A DNA stretch of 64,000 nucleotides, taken from NCBI RefSeq assembly GCF_002893765.1, contig NZ_CP025938.1, forward strand, positions 2,933,501-2,997,500, in the 5' to 3' direction. How positions within the stretch are numbered: the first letter of the stretch is position 1; every line of letters starts with the position of its first letter. Under the pieces are notes generated by a model. The model had not been told where the DNA came from. It searched no databases and saw only the letters and a program-made list of their open reading frames with translations. Shown here in pieces: positions 36,201 through 43,870 of the stretch. The translations under genes were made by a program, and so were the position numbers. The stretch is from Tamlana carrageenivorans (GTDB lineage: Bacteria; Bacteroidota; Bacteroidia; Flavobacteriales; Flavobacteriaceae).

Positions 36201-36304
36201 GTAGATTTGGTAGAAATGGTTTAGGGAATATAGCCCAAGGTTATAACGACGGGTCGTATCCTAACCCAAGAACACTAACTTTAGGTTTAAATGTAACATT
36301 CTAA
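33269..36304 (+). CDS. susC: SusC-type TonB-dependent outer-membrane transporter
   Basis: A 1011-residue SusC/RagA family importer. Signal peptide ends SVQAQ (about 31). A carboxypeptidase-regulatory-like domain (GTVSADGQPLPGAAIIIKGS, about 35-110) is followed by the family signature LDEVVVIGYGTQRKSDLTGS, the plug domain (GRAAGVQVTQTSGAPG, YGSRGANGVILVTTK) and a 22-strand barrel ending RTLTLGLNVTF. With its SusD partner 12 bp downstream it imports oligosaccharides of the target polysaccharide into the periplasm, powered by TonB. It is the only SusC in the window, so it should serve the whole locus. The PUL operator lies directly upstream. Confidence 0.96.
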   Translation: MKLKMITLLWLNKPFFWMLLLFMSYTSVQAQVVKGTVSADGQPLPGAAIIIKGSSKGTVTDFDGFYTIEAGANDVLMFSYVGYASKEVVVGTQTEIDVTLEADNSLDEVVVIGYGTQRKSDLTGSVSSVSSEDVNVNPVSRVDQALQGRAAGVQVTQTSGAPGAASVIRVRGGNSITGSNEPLWVIDGIVVGINFNLNNINSNDIKSIEILKDASSIAIYGSRGANGVILVTTKTGTGAHLGKPEVNANVYTSMQMVPELPKMLSQEEQIAFTNESADFRGAAIPFPGDPSDYPNNDWFDLLLGPAPIFNADVSVVGSGENVSYYTSLNYFNQEGIVKTSGIEKYIFRSNIDVRLSDKVKTGFRVNYSYIDQKNGLVGYGNAIASLPTQPIYNDDGTYNGFDEVTGSPWSNPIANMNLNTNETFRNNLLGSFYIDYSPSSKWIIRSTFSPDFDNSKQNRFTSSQSPNLLYLGEGGNASVRTVLTKGWNNENTVQYQSDINENHKITALAGASFQKVTTEIVESEAFGITNDATGFNNLENADPNRNIITSDYSGFQIASFFGRLNYSYKDRYLLTLVGRTDGSSVFADDNKYEFYPSVAAAWKVSEEPFMQNQETFNELKLRASYGKSGNQAIDPYRTKGLLVEANTTINGIQQTGLTLGRPSNPNLTWETTTSLDIALEASLFKGRIFTEFNYYYKKTNDLLLDVTIPKQTGFTSQLQNVGALENKGWELSLNTNNISTANFNWSTTLMLSSNKNKILDLGGVDYIDVVVDEILGSGNTRLIVGESVPVFTGVKYLGTWKSQDEIDASGLRDPQVVGGPKFHDENGDGIISNDDAVVLGSPLPDIIFGFENKFSYKNFDFSFYFQGTKGNEVYNLRMRNHYFTRGEFTKFEDIANRWTPTNQGSDILRAGSDSVTGIPPNSEYVEDGSHIRLKNVRLAFNMPVEKMGMPGIKNASIYLTGTNLLLWSDFRLIDPEGSRFGRNGLGNIAQGYNDGSYPNPRTLTLGLNVTF

Positions 36305-36316
36305 AAATCAAATCAG

Positions 36317-37900
36317 ATGAAAACTAAAAATATAATTATATATACATTATTATTGTTCTCATGCTTTGCATGCGAAGACTTTTTGGAGGAAGATCCAAGA
36401 GCTCTTGTAGCTCCCGAAACCTTTTATCGATCAGAGTCCGATGTTAGGCAAGCTGTTGTTGGCATTTATGCTATTCTTAAAAACAATTCTATTTATGGCC
36501 AATTAGGTTTAGATTTATTTTATGATAACGGTGCCGATATTTTAGAACCTAATCGTTCTGCTAACATTGTAGAACCTATGGGTAATTATTCTTTAAATGA
36601 AGCTATTGCCGATGCGTCTACCCAAAAAATGAGTGTTTCAGATACTTGGAAAGATTTATACAGGGTTATTTATAATGCTAATATTATAATCGATAAAACA
36701 ACAGGAAATAGTGCTATTTCTTTAGCGGCCCAAACCGATATAATAGCCGAAGTACGATTTATACGAGGGTTATGTTACTGGCATATTGCCAACCTTTGGG
36801 GCGATGCACCATTTTATACTGAAGCTCTAACTTTAGATCAAATTCGCGTATTAGGGAGAGCAGATGAAGCGACGATCTTAGATAGTGTATTAGCCGATTT
36901 ACAATTTGCTCAGCTGCATTTAGCATCAGACTATCCAGAAGAACAACGTGGTCGTGCTTCCAAATGGACGGCAGCTATTATAGAGGCTAAATTGCATATG
37001 CAACAAAAAAATTGGCAGGCAGGTTTAAATAAATCCTTAGAAATTATTAACCAGTCTCCACACCGTTTATTATCAAATTATGCAGATGTATTCGATCCTA
37101 AAAATGAGTATAACGACGAAATAATTTGGTCCTTAGATTTTGCTAAAGATATCCGTGGTCAATTTGAAGAAGGAACCGTTCGAGCTGATGGTAGTTTTCC
37201 TAGTGTTTTTGGAAACGGTAACTGGAGGCCAAGTATGTTTTCACCGCGTTTACGAGACGAACCTAAAAACTCTAGTGAAAGAAATGCTCTAGCAGATGCT
37301 TTAGAGGCTAGAGGAGAGGCTTTTAATGGAACAGGTTTACAAGTTGCAGCAAAAGATTTCGCTGAAAAATTTCCTTTAAATGACTTAAGACGTTCTATTA
37401 ACATCGTGGATAACTATTTAGGTTTCGATTTAAATTTCCCATACATGGCAAAAGTATGGAATTTGGATGTGGATGATTCGCCACGTTTTAATCATAGCGA
37501 TAACAGACTCGTATTCCGTTTAGCCGATGTGTATTTAATGGCTGCCGAGTGCGAAAACGAATTAAATGGACCCGCTAATGCTTATCAATACATACACCCA
37601 ATAAGACAACGTGCTTTTAATACGCAAGCAGAATGGGAGCTTGTAGGACTTAGTCAGCAAGAATTTAGAGAAGTCATTTATGATGAAAGAAAATGGGAAT
37701 TGGCAGGTGAATGTAATAGACGTTACGATTTAATAAGATGGGGTATTTTATTCGATGTAGTCGAAAATTTAGAATACCGTTTCTGGACTCCTAATACTAA
37801 TATAAGACCGTATCACGTAAAATTACCAATTCCTTTACAGGAGTTACAAGTAAATCCTGCATTACTCGAATCCGACCCATCAAATAATGGGTATAGGTAG
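36317..37900 (+). CDS. susD: SusD/RagB glycan-binding lipoprotein
   Basis: A 527-residue surface lipoprotein (lipobox-like LFSCFAC near residue 18). The family pattern is clear: DFLEEDPRALVAPETFYRSE, DVRQAVVGIYAIL, FIRGLCYWHIANLWGDAPFYTE with the TPR helices, VFRLADVYLMAAECENELNG, and EVIYDERKWELAGECNRRYDLIRWG. It caps the SusC barrel and captures glycan for import. It is co-transcribed with susC and followed by a strong intrinsic terminator, so susCD form a two-gene unit. Confidence 0.96.
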   Translation: MKTKNIIIYTLLLFSCFACEDFLEEDPRALVAPETFYRSESDVRQAVVGIYAILKNNSIYGQLGLDLFYDNGADILEPNRSANIVEPMGNYSLNEAIADASTQKMSVSDTWKDLYRVIYNANIIIDKTTGNSAISLAAQTDIIAEVRFIRGLCYWHIANLWGDAPFYTEALTLDQIRVLGRADEATILDSVLADLQFAQLHLASDYPEEQRGRASKWTAAIIEAKLHMQQKNWQAGLNKSLEIINQSPHRLLSNYADVFDPKNEYNDEIIWSLDFAKDIRGQFEEGTVRADGSFPSVFGNGNWRPSMFSPRLRDEPKNSSERNALADALEARGEAFNGTGLQVAAKDFAEKFPLNDLRRSINIVDNYLGFDLNFPYMAKVWNLDVDDSPRFNHSDNRLVFRLADVYLMAAECENELNGPANAYQYIHPIRQRAFNTQAEWELVGLSQQEFREVIYDERKWELAGECNRRYDLIRWGILFDVVENLEYRFWTPNTNIRPYHVKLPIPLQELQVNPALLESDPSNNGYR

Positions 37901-37920
37901 AAACGATTTTATAATTTTAA

Positions 37921-37950
37921 AAAAAACCGAAGCACTTGTGTTTCGGTTTT
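37921..37950 (+). terminator. Rho-independent terminator after susD
   Basis: AAAAACCGAA, a 10-nt loop, TTCGGTTTTT with more T following: a 10-bp perfect stem with a T tail, 20 bp after the susD stop codon. The symmetrical A and T tracts could also allow termination from the other strand. Confidence 0.85.
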
Positions 37951-37961
37951 TTTATGATAAT

Positions 37962-37980
37962 AAACAGACAGAGCAGTATA
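37962..37980 (+). promoter_or_regulatory. Putative PUL operator, site h
   Basis: AACAGACAG then AGCAGTATAG. The two CAG cores are 9 bp apart rather than 10. It ends 58 bp before the GH3 start codon. A TATAATTTG box, close to a -7 element, starts 4 nt downstream. Confidence 0.5.
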
Positions 37981-38038
37981 GAAAATATAATTTGCCTCGA
38001 TATATTGCGATATTTATGTATAGAAAGACAAAAATCCT

Positions 38039-40216
38039 ATGAAAAAAATATTTTTAGCAGCAGCCTTATTTTTTATGTTGTTTTCAGCCATAGCGCAACC
38101 AGGAAAAGAATCATTAAATTCTAAGTTGGAATTAGAAATAGAAAAGAAAGTAACTGCTTTACTGAATAAAATGACCTTAGAAGAGAAAATTGCAGAGATG
38201 ACGCAAGACGCACCTGCAAATGATAGACTAGGTATTCCTGTTATGAAATACGGAGAAGCATTACATGGATTATGGCTCGTTCTCGATTATTACGGTAACA
38301 CAACAGTTTACCCACAAGCCGTAGCGTGTGCCTCAACTTGGGAGCCAGAACTTATTAAGAAAATGGCATCGCAAACAGCGAAAGAGGCTCGTGCTTTAGG
38401 GGTTACTCATTGTTACTCTCCAAACTTAGATGTTTATGCAGGAGATGCGCGCTATGGTCGTGTTGAAGAATCTTATGGTGAAGATCCATATTTGGTTTCA
38501 CGAATGGGAGTTGCGTTTATTGAAGGTTTACAAGGTACAGGTGACGAACAATTTGATGAAAACCATGTTATTGCAACGGCAAAACATTTTGTGGGATACC
38601 CAGAAAACAGACGTGGTATAAATGGTGGTTTTAGCGACATGTCTGAACGTCGTTTGCGTGAGGTTTATCTTCCGTCGTTCGAGGCGGCAGTAAAAGAGGC
38701 AGGGGTAGGCTCTGTTATGCCAGGGCATCAAGATTTTAATGGTGTACCATGTCATATGAATACGTGGTTGTTAAAGGATATTTTAAGAGATGAATTAGGT
38801 TTTGATGGTTTTATTGTGTCTGATAATAATGATGTAGGAAGATTGGAAACCATGCATTTTATTGCTGAAACCAGAACGGAAGCGGCTATCTTAGGATTAA
38901 AAGCAGGCGTTGATATGGATTTGGTCATAGGGAAGAACGTTGAATTGGCAACCTATCATAGCAATATTTTGAAGGATACCGTAATTAAGAATCCTTCATT
39001 GGAGAAATATATAAACCAAGCCACATCACGTATTTTAACCGCAAAACATAAATTAGGTTTGTTTGATGCAGAACCAAAAGCGATTGACACAGAAACAGTA
39101 GAAGCAGGCACCGATGAACATCGCGAGTTTGCATTGGAAATTGCAGAAAAATCTATTATCATGCTTAAAAATGATAATAATCTCTTACCACTAGATGTTT
39201 CAAAAATTAAATCCTTAGCTGTTATTGGTCCTAATGCTCACGAAGAACGTCCTAAAAAAGGAACTTATAAACTTTTGGGTGGTTATTCTGGGTTACCCCC
39301 TTATTATGTTTCGGTTTTAGATGGTTTAAAGAAAAAAGTGGGGAAAAATGTAAAAATAAACTACGCAGAGGGTTGCGATATTGATAGTTTTTCTAAGGAG
39401 GGATTTCCTGAAGCTATTGCTGCTGCAAAAAAATCGGATGCTGTTGTATTAGTTGTAGGGAGCTCTCATAAAACCTGTGGTGAAGGTGGCGATCGCGCCG
39501 ATCTTGATTTGTATGGTGTGCAAAAAGAATTAGTAGAAGCCATTCATAAAACAGGAAAGCCAGTGATTGTGGTGCTCATTAATGGCCGTCCATTGAGTAT
39601 AAATTATATAGCAAAAAATATACCGTCTGTGCTAGAAACGTGGTATGGGGGTATGCGTGCTGGTGATGCTGTAGCCAATGTCATTTTTGGAGATGTAAAC
39701 CCAGGAGGGAAACTTACCATGTCTTTTCCTCGATCGGTAGGACAAACTCCTGTAACATATTTAGAGCGTCCAGACTTTATAGGGTCTGGAAAAGGAAAGT
39801 ATCGATTTAGTGATAAATCACCTCTGTTTCCATTTGGTTATGGCCTAAGCTACACCACTTTTCAATACGGCGAACCAAAGCTTAAAAATGCGGTTATAAA
39901 TGCTGATGGAACAACAACGGTTTCAATTGAAGTGACCAATACAGGAAAAGTAAAAGGTGATGAGATTGTGCAAATGTACGTACGTGACGACTTTGCTTTT
40001 GTAGGGCGCTATCTCAAACTATTAAAAGGCTTTGAGCGTATTACATTAAAGCCCGGTGAGACCAAAACCGTTAGTTTTAAATTGGGTTTTGATGAATTGA
40101 ACATCTTAAATCAAGATATGAAAAAGGTTGTAGAACCAGGTACTTTTACTATTTCAGTTGGGGCATCTTCTCAAGAAAAAGATCTAAAAACAGTTATTTT
40201 AAAGGTGAATAATTAA
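38039..40216 (+). CDS. GH3 beta-glycosidase, secreted
   Basis: A 725-residue GH3 enzyme with a signal peptide ending AIAQ (about 20). The N-terminal TIM barrel includes MTLEEKIAEMTQDAPANDRLGIP and VIATAKHFVGYPENRRGI; the nucleophile is D262 in DGFIVSDNND. The alpha/beta sandwich domain (LAVIGPNAHEERPKKGTYK, CGEGGDRADLDLYG) and a C-terminal fibronectin III-like domain (VEVTNTGKVKGDEIVQMYV) follow. It removes beta-linked xylose or glucose; beta-xylosidase activity fits xylose-containing ulvan. The stop codon overlaps the start of the next gene by one base, showing a shared transcript. Confidence 0.93.
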   Translation: MKKIFLAAALFFMLFSAIAQPGKESLNSKLELEIEKKVTALLNKMTLEEKIAEMTQDAPANDRLGIPVMKYGEALHGLWLVLDYYGNTTVYPQAVACASTWEPELIKKMASQTAKEARALGVTHCYSPNLDVYAGDARYGRVEESYGEDPYLVSRMGVAFIEGLQGTGDEQFDENHVIATAKHFVGYPENRRGINGGFSDMSERRLREVYLPSFEAAVKEAGVGSVMPGHQDFNGVPCHMNTWLLKDILRDELGFDGFIVSDNNDVGRLETMHFIAETRTEAAILGLKAGVDMDLVIGKNVELATYHSNILKDTVIKNPSLEKYINQATSRILTAKHKLGLFDAEPKAIDTETVEAGTDEHREFALEIAEKSIIMLKNDNNLLPLDVSKIKSLAVIGPNAHEERPKKGTYKLLGGYSGLPPYYVSVLDGLKKKVGKNVKINYAEGCDIDSFSKEGFPEAIAAAKKSDAVVLVVGSSHKTCGEGGDRADLDLYGVQKELVEAIHKTGKPVIVVLINGRPLSINYIAKNIPSVLETWYGGMRAGDAVANVIFGDVNPGGKLTMSFPRSVGQTPVTYLERPDFIGSGKGKYRFSDKSPLFPFGYGLSYTTFQYGEPKLKNAVINADGTTTVSIEVTNTGKVKGDEIVQMYVRDDFAFVGRYLKLLKGFERITLKPGETKTVSFKLGFDELNILNQDMKKVVEPGTFTISVGASSQEKDLKTVILKVNN

Positions 40217-41466
40217 TGCGAATTCAAACTAAAATTTTTGTTGTTTTTCTAACCTTAATAACGAACTATACTTGTATTGCGCAAACCTTTAATTTGCAAC
40301 AGCCTTTAGTGAATCAGGATGTGGTTTTTAAAGAAAAAGGAGGATTGGTTGCTGTAGAAGCCGAATATTTTAACAATCAAACGCATTCAGAAATTAGACA
40401 ATGGTACCGTACAACAAAAGACAGCGCTGCTATTGTTGGGCGCGATGAAGACGCTAATCATTATTTAAACGCTAGTAATTATAGTTATATCGAAGTGTTA
40501 CCAGATACCAGAGTAACCCATGATGATGTCATTGTTAGAGGAGAAAATTTTTCTAATAAGCCAGGGCAATTGGCTGTAGTGAGCTATAAAATTAAATTTA
40601 GTTCCCCAGGCCGTTATTATGTATGGGTGCGCGCCATGAGTACCGGTAGTGAAGACAATGGCCTTCATGTGGGATTAAATGGTAATTGGCCTGAACATGG
40701 ACAACGTATGCAGTGGTGTGCAGGAAGAACATATTGGATGTGGGAAAGTAAGCAACGCACTAAAGAGGAACACTGTGGTGTACCACATAAGATATATTTA
40801 GAAGTGCCTAATGCTGGAATTCATGACGTTCAATTTAGTATGCGTGAAGATGGGTTTGAGTTTGATAAGTTTGTGCTATCTAACGATATTAATTATGTGC
40901 CCATCGATATAGGTCCTACTGTGTTATTAGCAACAGGTAATTTGCCTAAGTTTGATAATTCTAAACCCGAATTGTCCTATTATCAAACTATTTCAAGAAG
41001 TCTTCCTGGCAATAAGTATATCGCCGCTCAAGAATTTCCTGTTGAAGGAACACATTTTTATAAAAATGGTAAAAATTGGATGGCTATAAATCCTAAAAAA
41101 CATAAAAAAGCACAAACATCAAAAACCTTTAATTTTGAGAGTGGTCGCTACGATGTTATTTTTGTAGGAGTAGGCGAAAATGATGGCCGTTCAACATTCC
41201 GTATAAAACTTAATGAGACAGAACTAGGCGTATACCAACCCCCAATAACACCAGTGCTTTGGGAAGAAGGAAAACGGTTTAATGGATTTTGGAAGAATGT
41301 TAAACTTAAAAAAGGAGATAAAATAACCATTGAAGCCCAAGTAGCTACAGATGGAACGGAATGGACTCGCGCACGTTGGGCAGGTCTTGTTTTTACGCCG
41401 GTAGGACAAGGAGAGATTGTGCAAGAGTCACCATCAACTTACACGTTTTATAAAAAGAATAAATAG
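40216..41466 (+). CDS. Secreted beta-sandwich protein, unknown function
   Basis: A 416-residue exported protein (signal peptide to about 22, NYTCIAQ). Two beta-sandwich units: about 35-225 with GGLVAVEAEYFNNQ, RYYVWVRAMSTGSEDNGLHV and GIHDVQFSMREDGFEFDKFV; and about 265-405 with FNFESGRYDVIFVGVGENDG and KITIEAQVATDGTEWTRARW. The first resembles the C-terminal domain of GH115 and similar CBM-like folds. There is no catalytic barrel and no T9SS tail. It starts one base inside the GH3 stop codon, so it is co-transcribed with it and is likely to bind glycan in the periplasm, or to be an uncharacterised enzyme. Confidence 0.6.
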   Translation: MRIQTKIFVVFLTLITNYTCIAQTFNLQQPLVNQDVVFKEKGGLVAVEAEYFNNQTHSEIRQWYRTTKDSAAIVGRDEDANHYLNASNYSYIEVLPDTRVTHDDVIVRGENFSNKPGQLAVVSYKIKFSSPGRYYVWVRAMSTGSEDNGLHVGLNGNWPEHGQRMQWCAGRTYWMWESKQRTKEEHCGVPHKIYLEVPNAGIHDVQFSMREDGFEFDKFVLSNDINYVPIDIGPTVLLATGNLPKFDNSKPELSYYQTISRSLPGNKYIAAQEFPVEGTHFYKNGKNWMAINPKKHKKAQTSKTFNFESGRYDVIFVGVGENDGRSTFRIKLNETELGVYQPPITPVLWEEGKRFNGFWKNVKLKKGDKITIEAQVATDGTEWTRARWAGLVFTPVGQGEIVQESPSTYTFYKKNK

Positions 41467-41473
41467 AAATCAT

Positions 41474-42322
41474 ATGAATAAATTAGCTTTATTACTGTTA
41501 GCCATTTTAATTTCTACCAGTTTAACAGCTCAGCCAACAATAAAACCTCCAAAGGGCCGAATCGCCATAGTGGCAGATGGTAATTCTCCAGACCCAGACG
41601 ATTTAGGTGGTACAGCAGTTTCATTGGCATTATTACGTGCTACAGGTTTAGAAAATAAATTAGTGCATTATTCCCATAGCTGTGATTTGGTTCGCGTAGA
41701 TCGTATTTCGGTAGCGGCTGAATACGAAAGGCATGCCATGATGCAAACCGCTTGCGATGGAACAGCAAGGCGCTGGGGTGGTTTTGGAAATCTAACCTTT
41801 TTTGATGCCAAATGGCAGCTAGATGAAACTATAAAAGATTTGAGTAAAGCTATAAATAACTCGTCTGAAGCCGACCCACTTTGGATTATAGAAGCCGGAG
41901 AGCCTGATATTATTGGCTTTGCTTTAGCAGCTTCAAAAAAAGAGAAACATTCATTTGTTAAGGTGGTAACACATCACCCCGCTAACGACGATGCTGGCGA
42001 TTTTTATACTTGGCAAAGTATTCTAGATTTTGGAGTAGAAGAAGTGCGTATTCCTGATCAAAATATGAATTTAAAAGTAGATGAATCACATTGGGATTGG
42101 GCAAAAAACCATAAAGATGATAGCGTAAAATTTGTTTGGCTTATGGGAAAGTTAGCTGAAGTTGATGATGTGGTGAAGTTTCAAAAAGGTAAATGGGACT
42201 GCTCCGACGCAGGAATGGTTTTATACTGGATAACAGGTGCGACCAATAACGGAATAAAATTAGGGACAGTAGAGCACGTAAGATCTTTATTAGAAAATTT
42301 TATTGTTAATAATTCAAAGTAA
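41474..42322 (+). CDS. Secreted nucleoside-hydrolase-like protein
   Basis: A 282-residue exported protein from ATG 41474, which gives a clean signal peptide (LALLLLAILISTSLTAQ); upstream in-frame codons overlap the preceding gene and spoil it. The start of the mature part, GRIAIVADGNSPDPDDLGGT, resembles the calcium-binding DxDPDD loop of nucleoside hydrolases and DUF1593 proteins. LWIIEAGEPDIIGFALAAS and KVVTHHPANDDAGDF are further conserved-looking stretches. It is the third gene of the GH3 operon, 7 bp after the second. A secreted nucleoside hydrolase makes little sense in a PUL, so it may be a glycosidase acting on a sugar of this polysaccharide. That is inference. Confidence 0.6.
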   Translation: MNKLALLLLAILISTSLTAQPTIKPPKGRIAIVADGNSPDPDDLGGTAVSLALLRATGLENKLVHYSHSCDLVRVDRISVAAEYERHAMMQTACDGTARRWGGFGNLTFFDAKWQLDETIKDLSKAINNSSEADPLWIIEAGEPDIIGFALAASKKEKHSFVKVVTHHPANDDAGDFYTWQSILDFGVEEVRIPDQNMNLKVDESHWDWAKNHKDDSVKFVWLMGKLAEVDDVVKFQKGKWDCSDAGMVLYWITGATNNGIKLGTVEHVRSLLENFIVNNSK

Positions 42323-42420
42323 AATCTACTCAGATTATAATTTGTATATAGTGTTTTATTCTATGTAATAAAATGCATTTTATTGAAAAAAATAAAGAAA
42401 AAATAAGTTTTTTAGGGTCG

Positions 42421-42440
42421 AGCAGGGTAAAGCAGGATAA
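42421..42440 (+). promoter_or_regulatory. Putative PUL operator, site i, and promoter
   Basis: AGCAGGGTAA then AGCAGGATAA, 9 of 10 bases identical, ending 88 bp before the ATG at 42529. A partial third unit (TTTAGGGTCG, 42411-42420) precedes it. A TAGTTTTA box (42444-42451) begins 4 nt downstream, the same spacing as at susC. Confidence 0.7.
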
Positions 42441-42528
42441 GAATAGTTTTAAACCATATTAACTTTAGAGTCGGACACTTAGGTGTTTAGAACTAAATTT
42501 TATTAATAACCAATTAAAACTATTTATT

Positions 42529-43350
42529 ATGAAAAAAATTACTTTAAAATTTATTGCTGCATTATTCTTTTGTGCATTTGCTTTACAGGTGCAAGCTCAA
42601 GGTAATGCTTTTGATCATATGGAAGCAACCTATATGATTAAAGTAGATGGTGAAGATTTGTATTTAACTTTACCAGACCAAACCCCACCAATATTTGGAA
42701 CTTGGGAACAAAAACTGACATATCAACCTCTAAATACCGCTAAACCAGAATTGCAACAGTTTAAGACGGTTAAAGTTCCAGATGGTGCAATAGGATCAGG
42801 GTTTTATTATATCGAATCTGTTATTGCAGGAAGAGGGTTGGTTGAAATTTTACAATCTGATGTCGATTCACCTGTAATAGGTGTTAAAGGAAATACGGCT
42901 GCAGCTCCTAGTCCTGATGGTTTAGATGTGTGGAATCCAACGAGAAATTCTGGAACTCAAATATTTAGTGAGAATACATGTGCAACTTGTAGTTGGGCTG
43001 GAAAAGCTAAGCGAAGAATTCAAACAGCTGGTGATGGTCTTGAAGTAAAATTAAACGGTGGAGCAGGTGTTACGTTTTCTTGGGAAGCCACTACTTTAAG
43101 TAATTCGAAGTTTGATACAAGCTCAGTGTTTGTTTCAAACCCAGTCAAAGAAGTACTTTCTATTGGTGGTTTAACCTCTAATTTTGAGCAAGTTTCAGTT
43201 TATTCTTTACTAGGTAAAGAGGTGATAACAAGAAAATTAAATGGCAATACGTCAATGGAATTAGATGTTAATGCACTGGTTGCTGGAATCTACATTGTAG
43301 AATTTCAAGGTAAAGGTGTGGGCTTCTCAAAAAAGATTGTTAAGCAGTAG
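42529..43350 (+). CDS. T9SS-secreted small protein, beta-trefoil-like, unknown function
   Basis: A 273-residue exported protein (signal ends ALQVQAQ, about 24). The mature part, about 25-190, has repeating beta-strand segments (ATYMIKVDGEDLYLTL, GFYYIESVIAGRGLVEILQS, RRIQTAGDGLEVKLN) in the style of a ricin-type beta-trefoil, with a CATC pair. Residues from about 197 form a Por_Secre_tail (SSVFVSNPVKEVLSIGG). It has its own operator and is followed by a strong terminator, so it is a single-gene unit, which suggests high and separate expression. It is probably a polysaccharide-binding protein; no enzyme family is recognised. Confidence 0.6.
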   Translation: MKKITLKFIAALFFCAFALQVQAQGNAFDHMEATYMIKVDGEDLYLTLPDQTPPIFGTWEQKLTYQPLNTAKPELQQFKTVKVPDGAIGSGFYYIESVIAGRGLVEILQSDVDSPVIGVKGNTAAAPSPDGLDVWNPTRNSGTQIFSENTCATCSWAGKAKRRIQTAGDGLEVKLNGGAGVTFSWEATTLSNSKFDTSSVFVSNPVKEVLSIGGLTSNFEQVSVYSLLGKEVITRKLNGNTSMELDVNALVAGIYIVEFQGKGVGFSKKIVKQ

Positions 43351-43382
43351 TCGTAGACGAAATCATCTGTAATTAAAATTTT

Positions 43383-43417
43383 AAAAATCATTCTATTTTT
43401 TAGTAGAATGATTTTTT
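43383..43417 (+). terminator. Rho-independent terminator
   Basis: AAAAATCATTCTA, an 8-nt loop, TAGAATGATTTTTT: a 13-bp stem with a T tail, about 30 bp after the stop of the trefoil-like gene. Confidence 0.85.
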
Positions 43418-43450
43418 ATATCATAAAAACTAAAGAAAATAATAAAGAAT

Positions 43451-43765
43451 ATGCAAAGAATAGCTTTTAAGATGAAATTAAATAAAGGTCAAAAGCAAGC
43501 CTATAAAGCACGTCATGATAAGTTGTGGCCAGAGCTAAAACAGTTACTTAAAGAAGCAGGGGTTAGCGAATACTCGATATTTTTAGATGAATATACCGAC
43601 ACGCTTTTTGCCTTTCAAAAAGTTTCAGGGAATAATAACTCTCAAGATTTGGCTAATAACGACATTGTTAAAAAATGGTGGGATTTTATGGCTGATATTA
43701 TGGAAGTAAATCCCGATAATTCGCCAGTTACCATGCCTTTGGAAGAGTTGTTTTACTTGGACTAA
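43451..43765 (+). CDS. rhaM: L-rhamnose mutarotase
   Basis: A 104-residue cytoplasmic protein of the RhaM/RhaU family, which interconverts the alpha and beta anomers of L-rhamnose before isomerisation. MQRIAFKMKLNKGQKQAYKA, RHDKLWPELKQLLKEAGVSE and YSIFLDEYTDTLFAFQKVSG match the family, whose active-site His lies in the RHD motif; WWDFMADIMEVNPDNSP near the C-terminus is also conserved. Normal length. It stands alone between a terminator and the promoter of the next gene and has no clear copy of the PUL motif. Together with rhaT it supports rhamnose as a product of the locus. Confidence 0.93.
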   Translation: MQRIAFKMKLNKGQKQAYKARHDKLWPELKQLLKEAGVSEYSIFLDEYTDTLFAFQKVSGNNNSQDLANNDIVKKWWDFMADIMEVNPDNSPVTMPLEELFYLD

Positions 43766-43794
43766 AAAGTTGATTACAAATGTGCTACATTTCT

Positions 43795-43814
43795 ACCCCT
43801 GTAAAGCAGTACAG
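43795..43814 (+). promoter_or_regulatory. Putative PUL operator, site j
   Basis: ACCCCTGTAA (degenerate) then AGCAGTACAG, which is nearly the same as the second unit of site h. It ends 56 bp before the ATG at 43871. Confidence 0.5.
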
Positions 43815-43870
43815 CCATTATTACGAAAGATTATAACTTTAGCTGTTAAACAAACTAAACAGCTAAAAAT

